Notes under the pieces: model-generated
Told to the model about the DNA's origin: nothing
The model's database searches: none
Seen by the model: the letters and a program-made list of their open reading frames with translations, nothing else
Assembly (NCBI RefSeq): GCF_014651775.1
Contig: NZ_BMXN01000006.1
Span: 159,097 to 223,096 of the forward strand
DNA length: 64,000 nt
Reading direction: 5' to 3'
Origin: Vreelandella hamiltonii
GTDB lineage: Bacteria; Pseudomonadota; Gammaproteobacteria; Pseudomonadales; Halomonadaceae
Part shown: in pieces, positions 1 to 8,973 of the stretch
Position numbering within the stretch: position 1 is the stretch's first letter
Layout: each line of letters begins with the position of its first letter
Program-made: the position numbers and the translations under genes

Positions 1-414
1 TTTCTGGCCCAGCGGGAAGATGGCGTTTCACGCTACCGCCAGTCAGGTTTCGAGGTGTTTCGTCAGGGGAGTGTCGAGCTTTGGTGCGGGGACTTCTTTC
101 ATCTGCATATCAAACAGGCTGCCGAAGTCGGGGCCTTCTATGACCGGGCGGCGTTGATTGCCCTGCCACCCGCCACTCGGGAGCGCTATGCGTTCCACCT
201 GGCACAGCTGATACCGCCTGGTGCCAAGGGTTTGCTCGTCGCGCTTACCCATCAGGAAGGCGAAGCAGGGCCGCCCTTCAACGTGCCCGATCACGAAATA
301 GAGCGCCTGCTGGCGCCCAATTTTCGCGTTGATCGGCTCTCTACGGAGCCCGCCGATGAGCGTGGCCGTCGCGAGAGCCTTTGGGCATTGGAGCGGCGCG
401 GCCCTCGCGTGTGA
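1..414 (+). CDS. tpm: Thiopurine S-methyltransferase, C-terminal part (cut by window edge)
   Basis: The open frame runs in from the first base and ends at a stop after 137 codons. It carries the TPMT-family stretch LWCGDFF followed by YDRAALIALPP, typical of the SAM-dependent thiopurine/selenium methyltransferases of Pseudomonas and relatives (about 215-220 aa when complete). The SAM-binding N-terminal third therefore lies outside the window. A GTG at 55 is internal and not the true start. The enzyme is cytosolic and methylates thiol or selenol compounds. It converges on the lipoprotein gene that follows, 11 bp away. The family call is confident; the natural substrate is unknown. Confidence 0.85.
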   Translation, partial: FLAQREDGVSRYRQSGFEVFRQGSVELWCGDFFHLHIKQAAEVGAFYDRAALIALPPATRERYAFHLAQLIPPGAKGLLVALTHQEGEAGPPFNVPDHEIERLLAPNFRVDRLSTEPADERGRRESLWALERRGPRV

Positions 415-425
415 ATTGACCCAGG

Positions 426-1019
426 TCAGCGCGCCAGCAGGCGGCCCAGTTCCGGGTCGCTGAAGGCGCGGTTCAAACCATCGCTCAACAGGTCGTTCAG
501 CATGCGGGTATTGCTGTCTTCACCAGGTTTGATGGCGTAGCCCTGCGTACGGCGTGAGGTATAGGTGCCGGTGTAGGTCGTGCCCTGATGCTGCGCAATG
601 GCGCGGAAGACACCCTCGATACGGGCCTCGTCGATGAGCGGCTGGCCGCTATCGCCCCGCAGGTAGGCCAGGCTGGCGAGTTCCAGCGTCAGAGTGGGGC
701 GGCCCTGGGCGGTTTCCCGGGTGGGGTTGAAGCCCATGTCGCGCACCGCACGCTCTGCTTCGGCCTGAAGTTTCGGAATCAATTCATGTCGGTTGACGGT
801 GATTTGCGCCGTCGACATGCTGCCGCCTGCCCGTGTGCCAATGACTTCACTGGGGCGGGCATCCACGGCCACCACGGTCACCTGCTGCCCGGAGCCTACC
901 TGCGACACGTTGGCCGTGCGGGAAGGGTTCAGCTGCAGGAACTGGGGGCTGGCGCAGCCGGCCAGCAGGGCGGTGGCCAACAGCGCACCGGAAATACGTA
1001 AAAAATGACGCCGACGCAT
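426..1019 (-). CDS. YajG-like outer-membrane lipoprotein
   Basis: A 197-residue protein with an MRRRHF start, a hydrophobic segment and a lipobox LAGC ending near residue 22, so it should be cleaved by signal peptidase II and lipidated. The rest resembles the YajG family of lipoproteins, whose function is not established. The ATG at 1019 is preferred because GGAGAG lies about 5 bases upstream; an in-frame GTG at 1031 lacks a ribosome site. Just upstream are four 16-bp tandem repeats. It stands alone, separated from the sulfate operon by about 150 bp. Confidence 0.7.
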   Translation of the reverse strand: MRRRHFLRISGALLATALLAGCASPQFLQLNPSRTANVSQVGSGQQVTVVAVDARPSEVIGTRAGGSMSTAQITVNRHELIPKLQAEAERAVRDMGFNPTRETAQGRPTLTLELASLAYLRGDSGQPLIDEARIEGVFRAIAQHQGTTYTGTYTSRRTQGYAIKPGEDSNTRMLNDLLSDGLNRAFSDPELGRLLAR

Positions 1020-1036
1020 ACAACTCTCCACACTCT

Positions 1037-1100
1037 ACTTGTTTGGGGCGTAACTTGCTTGGATAGTAACCTGATTGGGTAGTCACTTGCCTGGATAGTA
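1037..1100. repeat. Four tandem 16-bp degenerate repeats
   Basis: Four adjacent 16-base units start at 1037, 1053, 1069 and 1085. Units 2 and 4 are ACTTGCTTGGATAGTA and ACTTGCCTGGATAGTA; units 1 and 3 are diverged copies (ACTTGTTTGGGGCGTA, ACCTGATTGGGTAGTC). They lie just upstream of the lipoprotein gene on the minus strand. They could be a protein-binding array or a simple local duplication; nothing further can be read from them. Confidence 0.75.
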
Positions 1101-1176
1101 AAAGCCTGTCGTAACAAGGCATTGCTGTCCAGGGTCGGTACAGTATAGCCCTGCTGCGACAGGCGAGGCCAGCGGC

Positions 1177-2271
1177 TTACGTGACCCGGCTAGGCTGCGG
1201 CTGGGGTGCGGTGTCTTCCTTGAAGCGATGCCACTGGCGCGGATGCGCAAACAGCCGCTGGCCGCGCTGCAGGTTCAGCCGTTCGAAGTCGGCATGACGC
1301 ACGGTGGCCAGCCAGGGCTTGGCAAGCCAGTCCGCCTCCAGCTCGACCCGTACTTCGGCCCCCACAGGGGAAAGCGCGGTGACCGTGACAGGCAGGTGGC
1401 TTTCCGGGCTGGGTGCTTCCGCCAGGCGCACTTCGTGGGGGCGCAACAGCAGCTCTTCGTCACCGTCTGGCAGGTCTACCTGCAGGCGCGCATCTCCGCA
1501 GGTCAGCACACCTTGCTGCACGCTGCCCTCCAGGTGGTTCACGTCACCGAGGAATTCGAACACAAAGCGGTTCTTCGGCGAGCGGTAGAGGGTTTCCGGC
1601 GTGTCGATCTGTTCGATACGGCCGTTGCTCATCACCACGACGCGATCCGAAAGCTCCAGCGCCTCTTCCTGGTCGTGGGTCACGAATACGCTGGTGAAGT
1701 TCAGCTCATCATGAAGGCGACGCAGCCAGCGGCGAAGGTCCTGACGTACCTTGGCGTCCAGCGCGCCGAAGGGCTCGTCCAGCAGCAGCACGTCGGGTTC
1801 TACGGCCAGTGCCCTGGCCAGCGACACACGCTGCTGCTGGCCGCCCGAGAGCTGCGCAGGCAGGCGGTTGGCCAAATGCTGGAGCTGAACCATTTCCAGC
1901 AGCCGAAATACTCGTGCACGAATCTCGCCGCTGGAGGGGCGACGCTTGCGCGGCATCACGGTCAGGCCAAAGGCCACGTTGTCGTAGACGCTCATATGGC
2001 GAAACAGCGCATAGTGCTGAAACACAAAACCGATGCGCCGGTCACGCACGTGCACATGGGTGACATCGCGATCGCCAAACAGAATTTTACCGGGCGTTGG
2101 CGTGCGGTCAGCGCTCTCCAGACCTGCAATGATACGCAGCAGGGTCGTCTTGCCCGACCCGGAGGGGCCCAGCAAGCCGACCAGCTCGCCCTCATGAATG
2201 TCCAGGTCGATGGGTTCGAGGGCCTGGGTATTGGCAAAATGCTTGGCAATATTCTCTAAGCGAATACTCAT
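1177..2271 (-). CDS. cysA: Sulfate/thiosulfate importer ATPase CysA
   Basis: A 364-residue ABC ATPase. Walker A GPSGSGKT lies at residues 35-42, the signature LSGGQQQR and Walker [12 protein letters not shown] follow, and the C-terminal part has the length and character of the regulatory/TOBE domain usual in CysA (about 360 aa). It energises uptake of sulfate or thiosulfate with CysT, CysW and the periplasmic binding protein encoded upstream. The ATG at 2271 overlaps the cysW stop by 4 bp (ATGA), indicating translational coupling; a longer frame starting at 2301 would run into cysW and is rejected. It is the last gene of the sbp-cysT-cysW-cysA operon. Confidence 0.95.
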   Translation of the reverse strand: MSIRLENIAKHFANTQALEPIDLDIHEGELVGLLGPSGSGKTTLLRIIAGLESADRTPTPGKILFGDRDVTHVHVRDRRIGFVFQHYALFRHMSVYDNVAFGLTVMPRKRRPSSGEIRARVFRLLEMVQLQHLANRLPAQLSGGQQQRVSLARALAVEPDVLLLDEPFGALDAKVRQDLRRWLRRLHDELNFTSVFVTHDQEEALELSDRVVVMSNGRIEQIDTPETLYRSPKNRFVFEFLGDVNHLEGSVQQGVLTCGDARLQVDLPDGDEELLLRPHEVRLAEAPSPESHLPVTVTALSPVGAEVRVELEADWLAKPWLATVRHADFERLNLQRGQRLFAHPRQWHRFKEDTAPQPQPSRVT

Positions 2272-3095
2272 ACGAGTGCCTCCCGGCGCGATGCGCGCCA
2301 TTCCAGGCCTGCCTTGGCCGCAAGGGTTAACAGGGCAATCAGCGCCAGCAAGGCCGCGCTGGCAAATGCCCCCACGGCGTTGTAATCCTGATAGAGCTGT
2401 TCGAGGTGCAAGGGCAGCGTATTGGTCTGCCCGCGAATAGCCCCTGAGACCACGGAGACCGCGCCGAATTCACCTACCGCGCGAGCGTTGGTGAGGATGA
2501 TGCCGTACAGCAGTGCCCAACGGATGTTGGGGAGCGTCACGCGCCAGAACGTGGTCCAGCCTGAGGCGCCTAGGGTCACGGCGGCTTCTTCTTCGCGGGA
2601 GCCCTGGGCCTGCATCAATGGAATCAGTTCCCGAGCGACGAAGGGGCAGGTGACGAAGATGGTGACCATCAGAATGCCGGGCCAGGCAAACATGAGCTGA
2701 ATGTCATGGGTATCCAGCCAGCTGCCGATCCAGCCATTGCGGCCGTAGAGCAGCAGGTAGATCAAACCGGCCACGACGGGCGAAACGGCAAAGGGTATGT
2801 CGATCAGGGTTTGCAGAATGCGGCGGCCGGGGAAGCTGAAGCGGGTCACCAGCCAGGCCAGCGCGACGCCAAAGACCAGGCAGACCGGAATGGTCATCAG
2901 CGCGATGACCAGCGTCAGGCCGATGGCGTGCAGGGTGAAGGTATTGGTCACGTTGGCCCAGAACACCGCCACGCCCTGAGAAAAGGCCTGAGCAAAAATG
3001 GCGACCAGCGGCAGCAGCAGAAACAGCGCCGACAGCAGCAGGGCGCTGACGATCAGTACGCGCCGCACCAGCGGCGCATCCCCTACGCGATGCAT
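2268..3095 (-). CDS. cysW: Sulfate ABC transporter permease CysW
   Basis: A 275-residue inner-membrane protein with about six hydrophobic helices, starting at MHRVGDAP. It carries the binding-protein-dependent permease EAA loop ([16 protein letters not shown]) that docks on CysA. It pairs with CysT to form the sulfate channel. The start ATG overlaps the cysT stop (TAATG) and its stop overlaps the cysA start, so the three genes are coupled. An upstream in-frame extension reaching 3356 is antisense-like read-through of cysT and is rejected. Confidence 0.95.
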   Translation of the reverse strand: MHRVGDAPLVRRVLIVSALLLSALFLLLPLVAIFAQAFSQGVAVFWANVTNTFTLHAIGLTLVIALMTIPVCLVFGVALAWLVTRFSFPGRRILQTLIDIPFAVSPVVAGLIYLLLYGRNGWIGSWLDTHDIQLMFAWPGILMVTIFVTCPFVARELIPLMQAQGSREEEAAVTLGASGWTTFWRVTLPNIRWALLYGIILTNARAVGEFGAVSVVSGAIRGQTNTLPLHLEQLYQDYNAVGAFASAALLALIALLTLAAKAGLEWRASRREALV

Positions 3096-3949
3096 TAGCC
3101 TTTTCCTCCATGCAAGCGGCGCACGAAGCGCCCCTGCCAGATGTTGATGACCAGCAGCAGTGCCAGCGACACGAAGAGGACCACCGAGGCGATGGCCGAA
3201 GCGCCTGCGTAGTCGTACTCCTGAAGCCGAACGAAGATCATCAATGCCGTGATCTCCGTTTCGTAGGGCATGTTGCCCGCGATGAAGATGATCGCCCCGA
3301 ACTCGCCCAGAGAGCGCACGAACGCCAGCCCCGTACCGGTGACCAGCGCTGGCCACAGGTGGGGCATGATCACCCGGCGAAATGCTACGCTGTCGGTAGC
3401 ACCCAGCGACATGGCGGCTTCATCGATCTCGGCGGGCAGGTCTTCGAGTACCGGCTGCACGGTGCGCACCACGAAAGGAATACTGGTAAAAGCCATGGCC
3501 AGGGCAATGCCGACCCAGGTATAGGCGACTTGAAAGCCTAACGGTTCGAGCAGGCGGCCCATCCAGCCATTGCCGGCATACAGGGTGGCCAAGGTGATGC
3601 CCGCCACCGCCGTGGGAAGGGCGAAGGGCAGGTCCATCAGCGCATCCAGCAGACGCTTGCCGGGGAACTCGTAGCGCACCAGCACCCAGGCCAGCAGCAG
3701 CCCGAAAACGGCGTTGACCAGCGCGGCCACGGCGGCAGCGCCAATGGTCACGGTGTAGCTGGCCACCACGCGGCCATCGGTGATGATGGCCCAGTACTGG
3801 CTGAGGCTGAGCCCCGCCAGTTGGCCAAACAACCCGGTGATGGGCAGCAGCAGTACCAGCGAGATAAACAGCACGCTGATACCCATGGAAAGGCCAAAAC
3901 CCGGCAGCACGCGTGTGCTGCCGGATCGCCAGAATGCAAGTTGGCTCAT
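3095..3949 (-). CDS. cysT: Sulfate ABC transporter permease CysT (CysU)
   Basis: A 284-residue inner-membrane permease with about six helices and an EAA loop (DEAAMSLGATDSVAF). It is the partner of CysW in the sulfate/thiosulfate importer. Length and motif order match the CysT/CysU family. It starts 9 bp after the binding-protein stop, consistent with one transcript. Expected control is by CysB, encoded 26 kb away at about 31 kb; this is inferred from the family and not shown by the sequence. Confidence 0.95.
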   Translation of the reverse strand: MSQLAFWRSGSTRVLPGFGLSMGISVLFISLVLLLPITGLFGQLAGLSLSQYWAIITDGRVVASYTVTIGAAAVAALVNAVFGLLLAWVLVRYEFPGKRLLDALMDLPFALPTAVAGITLATLYAGNGWMGRLLEPLGFQVAYTWVGIALAMAFTSIPFVVRTVQPVLEDLPAEIDEAAMSLGATDSVAFRRVIMPHLWPALVTGTGLAFVRSLGEFGAIIFIAGNMPYETEITALMIFVRLQEYDYAGASAIASVVLFVSLALLLVINIWQGRFVRRLHGGKG

Positions 3950-3958
3950 GGGGCTCCG

Positions 3959-5011
3959 TTAGCGACGTTGCAGTTGATCGAGCAGTGCGCCGCCTTCGAA
4001 ATGGGCTTCCATGGCTTCTTCCCAGCTACCAAACACGTCTTCGACCTGAAGCAGTTCGGTCTCGGGGAACTGGTCGGCAAACTCGGCCACCACGGTCTCG
4101 TTATGCACACGGTAGTTGAAGCCCGCCAGCAGGCGCTGAGCCTCTTCGCTGTAGAGGTACTCGAGGTAGCTCTGTGCCAGATCGCTGTTGCCGTTGCGCT
4201 CGGCGTTGGGGCCGACCACGGCGACCGGGAATTCGGCCAGGATGCTGACCGGCGGCACGATCACTTCATAATCGTCGCTGCCGTATTCGGTGCGGATATT
4301 GTTGACTTCGGACTCGAAGCTGATCAGCACATCGCCAATGCCGCGTTCGATGAAGCTGGTAGTGGCACCACGACCGCCGGTGTCAAATACCGCGACGTTG
4401 CGCAGGAAGGTGCGCATGAAGTCCTGAATCTGCTCGTCGTCACCGTCGAAAGCCTGATCGGCGAAGCCCCAGGCGGCCAAATAGGTGTAGCGGCCATTGC
4501 CGGAGGTTTTCGGGTTCGGGAAGACCATGCGGACGTCTTCCTGTACCAGGTCGTCCCAGCTCTCGATGCCCTTGGGGTTGCCCTTGCGCACCAGGAACGC
4601 GGTGGTGGAATAGTAGGGTGACGCATTGTTGTCGAACGCCTGCTGCCAATCTTCCGCGACCAGGCCTGCATCCGCCAGCGCTTGAACGTCGGTGACTTGA
4701 TTATAGGTCACTACATCGGCGCGCAGACCCTGCAGAATGGCCCGTGCCTGAGCCGAGGAGCCGCCGTGAGACTGGCTGATGCCGATCTCTTCGCCGTGCT
4801 CTTCCTGCCACCAGGCTTGGAACTCAGGGTTGATGGCCGAAAAAAGCTCACGGGCGATATCGTAGGAAGAGTTGAGCAGCTCACGCTCCTGGGCCACGGC
4901 GCTGGTGGAGAGCGTCATGCCGGCAATGGCGGTGCCGACGGCAGCGGCGAGCAGGCTGCGGCGCAGTCCATTACGAAGCAGGCTGGTGCGAAGTAGAGTA
5001 TGGCGTGTCAT
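3959..5011 (-). CDS. sbp: Periplasmic sulfate-binding protein (Sbp/CysP type)
   Basis: A 350-residue protein with an N-terminal signal peptide (arginines, a hydrophobic run, then AVAQ) followed by the family motifs [23 protein letters not shown] and [16 protein letters not shown] that line the sulfate site. It captures sulfate or thiosulfate in the periplasm and delivers it to CysT/CysW. It is the first gene of the operon, whose promoter must lie in the AT-rich gap shared with rpe. Sbp and CysP are hard to separate without alignment, so ligand preference is not certain. Confidence 0.92.
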   Translation of the reverse strand: MTRHTLLRTSLLRNGLRRSLLAAAVGTAIAGMTLSTSAVAQERELLNSSYDIARELFSAINPEFQAWWQEEHGEEIGISQSHGGSSAQARAILQGLRADVVTYNQVTDVQALADAGLVAEDWQQAFDNNASPYYSTTAFLVRKGNPKGIESWDDLVQEDVRMVFPNPKTSGNGRYTYLAAWGFADQAFDGDDEQIQDFMRTFLRNVAVFDTGGRGATTSFIERGIGDVLISFESEVNNIRTEYGSDDYEVIVPPVSILAEFPVAVVGPNAERNGNSDLAQSYLEYLYSEEAQRLLAGFNYRVHNETVVAEFADQFPETELLQVEDVFGSWEEAMEAHFEGGALLDQLQRR

Positions 5012-5094
5012 GGCAGGCTCCTGATAGCAGGGGGCGACATAGTCGCGATGGTGCTAAGGTTAAACCTGTCATTGTGGAATTACAATTGTGTTTT

Positions 5095-5113
5095 ATATTC
5101 TATTTGTGAATAT
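5095..5113 (-). promoter_or_regulatory. Inverted repeat in the AT-rich sbp promoter region
   Basis: ATATTC, 7 bases, GAATAT form a perfect inverted repeat in the AT-rich stretch 5070-5120, between the divergent sbp and rpe genes. Its position about 85 bp upstream of sbp suits an activator site, and CysB sites are AT-rich, so a CysB operator is possible. No clear -35/-10 pair was chosen. The site is inferred. Confidence 0.35.
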
Positions 5114-5235
5114 ATGAGGAAGGTTAGGCAATGACGCATGCCTTTCATACCGCTCAAGGGCATCATCCTTGCGTGGGGCTGGGCGCAGCGCTCTGGTAAG
5201 ATAGCGCAATACCGTTAATCCGCGCTAAGGACCCC

Positions 5236-5937
5236 ATGATGAGCACTGCCCAGGATTTCTTGATTGCCCCTTCCATTTTGTCGGCCAACTTCGCCCGTTT
5301 GGGGGAAGAGGTAGACAACGTTCTGGCCGCCGGTGCGGACGTGGTGCACTTCGATGTCATGGACAACCACTACGTGCCCAACCTGACCATTGGCCCAATG
5401 GTCTGCAAGGCGCTGCGCCAGCACGGCGTGACCGCGCCCATCGATGTGCATCTGATGGTCAAGCCGGTGGATCGCATGATCAGTGATTTCATCGACGCGG
5501 GTGCGAGCTACATCACCTTTCACCCCGAAGCCTCCGAGCATATCGATCGCTCTTTGCAGCTGATCCGCGATGGCGGCTGCAAGGCCGGGCTGGTTTTCAA
5601 CCCGGCAACGCCGCTTAGCTATCTCGATTACGTGATGGACAAAGTGGATATGGTGCTGCTGATGAGCGTCAACCCGGGCTTTGGTGGGCAATCGTTCATC
5701 CCGACGACCCTCGACAAGCTGCGCGAGGCGCGGGCAAGGATCGATGCTTCGGGCTTGCCAATCCGCCTGGAGATCGATGGGGGCGTCAAGGTGGATAACA
5801 TCGCCGAGATTGCCGCTGCCGGTGCCGATACGTTCGTGGCTGGCTCGGCCATTTTCAATGCGCACCAGGCCAGCGACCCCCACGGATACGATAGCGTCAT
5901 TCAGCAGATGCGAGCTGCGCTGGCCAGCGTCCGCTGA
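5236..5937 (+). CDS. rpe: Ribulose-phosphate 3-epimerase
   Basis: A 233-residue TIM-barrel enzyme interconverting ribulose 5-phosphate and xylulose 5-phosphate in the pentose phosphate pathway. Motifs seen are [25 protein letters not shown] with the metal-binding His/Asp, HLMV, and [13 protein letters not shown] before the phosphate-binding end. AAGGA at 5227-5231 precedes two consecutive ATGs (5236 and 5239); the second has the better spacing. In pseudomonads rpe is followed by gph and trpE. Here ndh on the opposite strand separates rpe from gph. Confidence 0.96.
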   Translation: MMSTAQDFLIAPSILSANFARLGEEVDNVLAAGADVVHFDVMDNHYVPNLTIGPMVCKALRQHGVTAPIDVHLMVKPVDRMISDFIDAGASYITFHPEASEHIDRSLQLIRDGGCKAGLVFNPATPLSYLDYVMDKVDMVLLMSVNPGFGGQSFIPTTLDKLREARARIDASGLPIRLEIDGGVKVDNIAEIAAAGADTFVAGSAIFNAHQASDPHGYDSVIQQMRAALASVR

Positions 5938-5950
5938 TCGAGGCGGGCGC

Positions 5951-7249
5951 TCAATGCAGCTTCATGCGTGGCTTGAGGTAGCGGTTCAGTTTGTCTACCA
6001 GCCAGGCAAGACCCGTCTTTGGCGCGCCATGTATCGACAGCTGATGCATACGATACAAGGAAGCATACGCCTGGCGCGCCAGCCAGCCCTCCAGAAACAG
6101 CCCGCGAGAAGCGGAGCTGCGCATCAGGTTGCCCACCGCATCGTAGCGTGCCAGCGATACCAGTGAGCCGTGGTCACGGTAGTGAAACGCGGCCAGGGGT
6201 TTCTGTTCCAGGCAGTTGATCAGGTTCTTCGCCAGTACCTTGGCTTGCTGATGGGCGGCCTGGGCGCGGGGCGGCACGGTGGCATCCTCGCCTTGTGGGC
6301 AGCTGGCGCAGTCGCCCAGGGCAAAAATGGCAGGGTCATCGACGCTTTGCAGGGTTTGGTGCACGGCGACCTGATGGCGCTTGTTGGTAGTGAGCCCCAG
6401 CTCGCTGAGGAACTCGGGCGCCTTGATGCCCGCGGCCCAGACGTTCAGGTCGGTATCGATGACTTCGCCATCATTGGTGACCAGATGATACTCCTTCGCC
6501 TCCTGAATGGCCGTGTTGACGTGCACGGTGACGCCAAGGCTTTCCAGCTCCTGCTGTACAGTGCCGCTGATGCGTTCGGACAAACCTGGCAGCAGGCGCG
6601 GCGCGGCCTCGATCAAGTGTACGCTGATGGATTGGTGGTCCACCGCCGTCACCCCGTAGGCGTTCAACAGACGTGAGGCATCCAGCAGCTCCGCCGACAG
6701 CTCTACCCCTGTGGCGCCACCACCGACGATACCGATGGTGAGCTGGGTATGTTGGCGCAGCGATGGGTCGGTGTAACGCAGGAAGGTGTTGATCATGTCC
6801 CGCTGGAACGCCTTGGCCTGCTGGGGCGAATCGATGAAGTGGCAATGCTCGGCCACGCCCTGAGTGCCAAAGTCGTTGGAAACGCTGCCCAGTGCCAGCA
6901 CCAGGTAGTCATAGGTGATCTGCCGAGCGGGCAGCACTTCTTCGCCCTCTTCATCGACGATGGCCGCCAGGTGAATCACCTTCTGTTCACGATCCAGCCC
7001 GCTCAATGAGCCCCGCTGGTAGCGGTAGTGATGGGCGGTGGAGTGGCCACGATAGTCCACTTCGTCCATGCTGGAGTTCAACACGCCGGTAGCCAGCTCA
7101 TGGAGCAGCGGTTTCCAGACATGGGTGGCGTTACGGTCCAGCAGCACGATCTCGGCGCGTTTTTTCTTGCCCAGCGTGTGCCCCAGCTTGGTGGCGAGGG
7201 CCAGGCCTCCGGCGCCGCCGCCCACAATCACGATTCGGGGAGTGGCCAT
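5951..7249 (-). CDS. ndh: Type II NADH dehydrogenase
   Basis: A 432-residue single-subunit NADH:quinone oxidoreductase. The N-terminal FAD Rossmann motif IVGGGAGGLALATKLG and a second nucleotide motif IVGGGATGVELSAEL about 165 residues later are both present, as is the late FAD motif FALGDCAS. It oxidises NADH at the inner face of the membrane without pumping protons. Length matches E. coli Ndh (434 aa). It is a monocistronic minus-strand gene inserted between rpe and gph, ending 13 bp from the rpe stop. Confidence 0.93.
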   Translation of the reverse strand: MATPRIVIVGGGAGGLALATKLGHTLGKKKRAEIVLLDRNATHVWKPLLHELATGVLNSSMDEVDYRGHSTAHHYRYQRGSLSGLDREQKVIHLAAIVDEEGEEVLPARQITYDYLVLALGSVSNDFGTQGVAEHCHFIDSPQQAKAFQRDMINTFLRYTDPSLRQHTQLTIGIVGGGATGVELSAELLDASRLLNAYGVTAVDHQSISVHLIEAAPRLLPGLSERISGTVQQELESLGVTVHVNTAIQEAKEYHLVTNDGEVIDTDLNVWAAGIKAPEFLSELGLTTNKRHQVAVHQTLQSVDDPAIFALGDCASCPQGEDATVPPRAQAAHQQAKVLAKNLINCLEQKPLAAFHYRDHGSLVSLARYDAVGNLMRSSASRGLFLEGWLARQAYASLYRMHQLSIHGAPKTGLAWLVDKLNRYLKPRMKLH

Positions 7250-7374
7250 TACTCTCTCCTTGGCTAATATAGCCTCAGCATAGAAGCTTCCACGCGGTAT
7301 GGGTAATCGCAGGCCGATAAGGTGATAAAATTAATCGTGATTATGTCGTCCAGTGCCATGACCAGGGAGCCCGT

Positions 7375-8052
7375 GTGCATACCATTCTGCAGCAGAAGCA
7401 ACTGATCGCCTTCGACCTCGATGGCACCTTGATCGATTCCGTGCCTGATCTGGCCGTAGCCGTACAGCAATCCATGCGGGAGATGGCGCTGCCGCTGCCG
7501 GATGAGCAGCAGGTGCGCCACTGGGTAGGCAACGGTGCACAGGTGTTGGTGGAGCGCGCACTCAGTTGGGCGACTTCGTCAGCGCCGGAGCCGGGGCTTG
7601 TCGAGGCTGCGCTGGCGGCGTTCATGCGCCATTATGCGGCGGCGCCCAACGCACGCACCGTGCTGTACCCGCACGTGGCGCAAGCGCTGCAGCAGCTGCA
7701 TGACGCAGGCTTCACGCTGGCACTCATTACCAACAAGCCCGAACGCTTCATTGCGCCCATTCTGGAGCATTTCGAACTGCTGGCGCTATTTGCCCACTGC
7801 GTGGGTGGCGATTCGCTGCCTGAGAAAAAGCCTAGCCCCGCGCCGCTGCTACATATCGCACGTTTGTTGGACGTTGCGCCGAGTGCCTGCGTGATGGTCG
7901 GAGACTCACGCCACGATATCGAGGCGGGCAAGGCAGCGGGTTTTGCCACGGTGGCGCTGCCTTACGGCTACAATCACGGCGACCCTATCGAACAGAGCCA
8001 GCCGGAGGTGCTGATCGAGTCCTTGGCTGAGCTGATCGACTCTGACGCTTAG
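7375..8052 (+). CDS. gph: Phosphoglycolate phosphatase
   Basis: A 225-residue HAD-family phosphatase. Motif I is FDLDGTLIDS, motif II lies in LALITNKPE, and motif III/IV is KPSPAPLL with MVGDSRHDIEAG. It removes phosphate from 2-phosphoglycolate, a by-product of DNA repair and oxygenase reactions. The start is GTG at 7375, with AGGGAG about 7 bases upstream. The stop lies 4 bp from the end of a convergent metal-binding protein gene. In Pseudomonas trpE follows gph; here that place is taken by unrelated DNA. Confidence 0.92.
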   Translation: MHTILQQKQLIAFDLDGTLIDSVPDLAVAVQQSMREMALPLPDEQQVRHWVGNGAQVLVERALSWATSSAPEPGLVEAALAAFMRHYAAAPNARTVLYPHVAQALQQLHDAGFTLALITNKPERFIAPILEHFELLALFAHCVGGDSLPEKKPSPAPLLHIARLLDVAPSACVMVGDSRHDIEAGKAAGFATVALPYGYNHGDPIEQSQPEVLIESLAELIDSDA

Positions 8053-8055
8053 GCG

Positions 8056-8973
8056 TCAGTGATCGGCGCGGGCGCCCCCCAGCGCCTCGTGAAGCAGCTC
8101 GGCGTTATGCAGCAGCAGGGCAGGGTAATTGTAGGCAGGGCCATCGGCCTCGCTGAGCGTATCGGTGTAGAGCGGGCCTGCCAGGGCCAGGCCTGACTCT
8201 CTCGCCAAGGCGTCCATGTGAATGTCGGGCACCGTGCTTTCATAAAAGAGCGCGGGAGGGCGCTGCTCGGCGAGCTGTATGCTCATCGCCTCCATGGCCG
8301 ATGCGCTGCCCTGGGTTTCGCTATTGATGCCCCAAATGGCGCTGTACTCGAACTCGTAAGCGCGTGCAAAGTAGCCCATCGAGGCCTCGCTGGTGATGAG
8401 GGTGCGGTTGGTCTGCGGGATGCCCTGCAGCCGCTCTCGTACCTGCTGGTCCAGGGCCAGTAAGGCTTCCCTGGCTTCAGCGGCGCGTTGCTGGAAGGCG
8501 TCGGCCTTGTGCGGGTAGTGCTCACTCAGCGTTTCGGCAATCACATCAAGGTAGGCGGCAGCGCCCTTGGGGTCCATCCACATATGCGGGTCGGGGTTGC
8601 CCTTGTACTGGCCCATGGGAATGGTCAGCGGTGACATGGCCGCGTTGTCCGCCAGGGCGGTCAAGGTTAGCGTGTCATCTGCCATGGCCTGTACATGGCG
8701 CAGCCAAGGCTCCAGCTCATAGCCGTTGTAGAACACGATATCGGCCTCTTCCAGTGCCAGCACGTTGGGAGGCGTCAACTCCCAGCGGTGAACATCCTCG
8801 CCGGGCGGCACGATGGTCACGATGCGCACGTCGCTACCTGCCACGCGTTTCACCAGGTCCTCGATGATCGAGAACGATGCAATCACGTTGATGGTGGCGG
8901 TCGCGAAGGCGGGAGGGGCTGCAAGCAGTGCCAAGAGTAACAGCGTGATCGTCCCTGGGAATCGCCTATCCAT
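8056..8973 (-). CDS. Metal ABC transporter substrate-binding protein, Mn/Fe (PsaA/SitA) type
   Basis: A 305-residue secreted cluster-9 metal-binding protein with a signal peptide ending near AFATA. The four ligand positions read as His (DVHRWEL), His (PDPHMWMD), Glu (TSEASMGYF) and Asp (YTDTLSEADG). A Glu at the third place and the lack of a His-rich loop match PsaA/SitA/MntC manganese-iron receptors better than zinc ZnuA. The motif IWGINSETQG also fits that branch. No permease or ATPase gene is adjacent, so it must work with a transporter encoded elsewhere or be an orphan. The metal call is by motif only. Confidence 0.75.
   Translation of the reverse strand: MDRRFPGTITLLLLALLAAPPAFATATINVIASFSIIEDLVKRVAGSDVRIVTIVPPGEDVHRWELTPPNVLALEEADIVFYNGYELEPWLRHVQAMADDTLTLTALADNAAMSPLTIPMGQYKGNPDPHMWMDPKGAAAYLDVIAETLSEHYPHKADAFQQRAAEAREALLALDQQVRERLQGIPQTNRTLITSEASMGYFARAYEFEYSAIWGINSETQGSASAMEAMSIQLAEQRPPALFYESTVPDIHMDALARESGLALAGPLYTDTLSEADGPAYNYPALLLHNAELLHEALGGARADH

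Noticed and set aside
1037..1100. CRISPR array
   Set aside because: The 16-bp units are directly adjacent without spacers and too short; no cas gene is in the window.
1228..2259. Long plus-strand frame opposite cysA
   Set aside because: Antisense shadow of CysA, whose motifs are complete; no start signal and no recognisable domain.
8042..8059. CTGACGC-TTAG-GCGTCAG hairpin at the gph stop as terminator
   Set aside because: The stem is short (7 bp), spans the stop codon of gph and has no T run on either strand.
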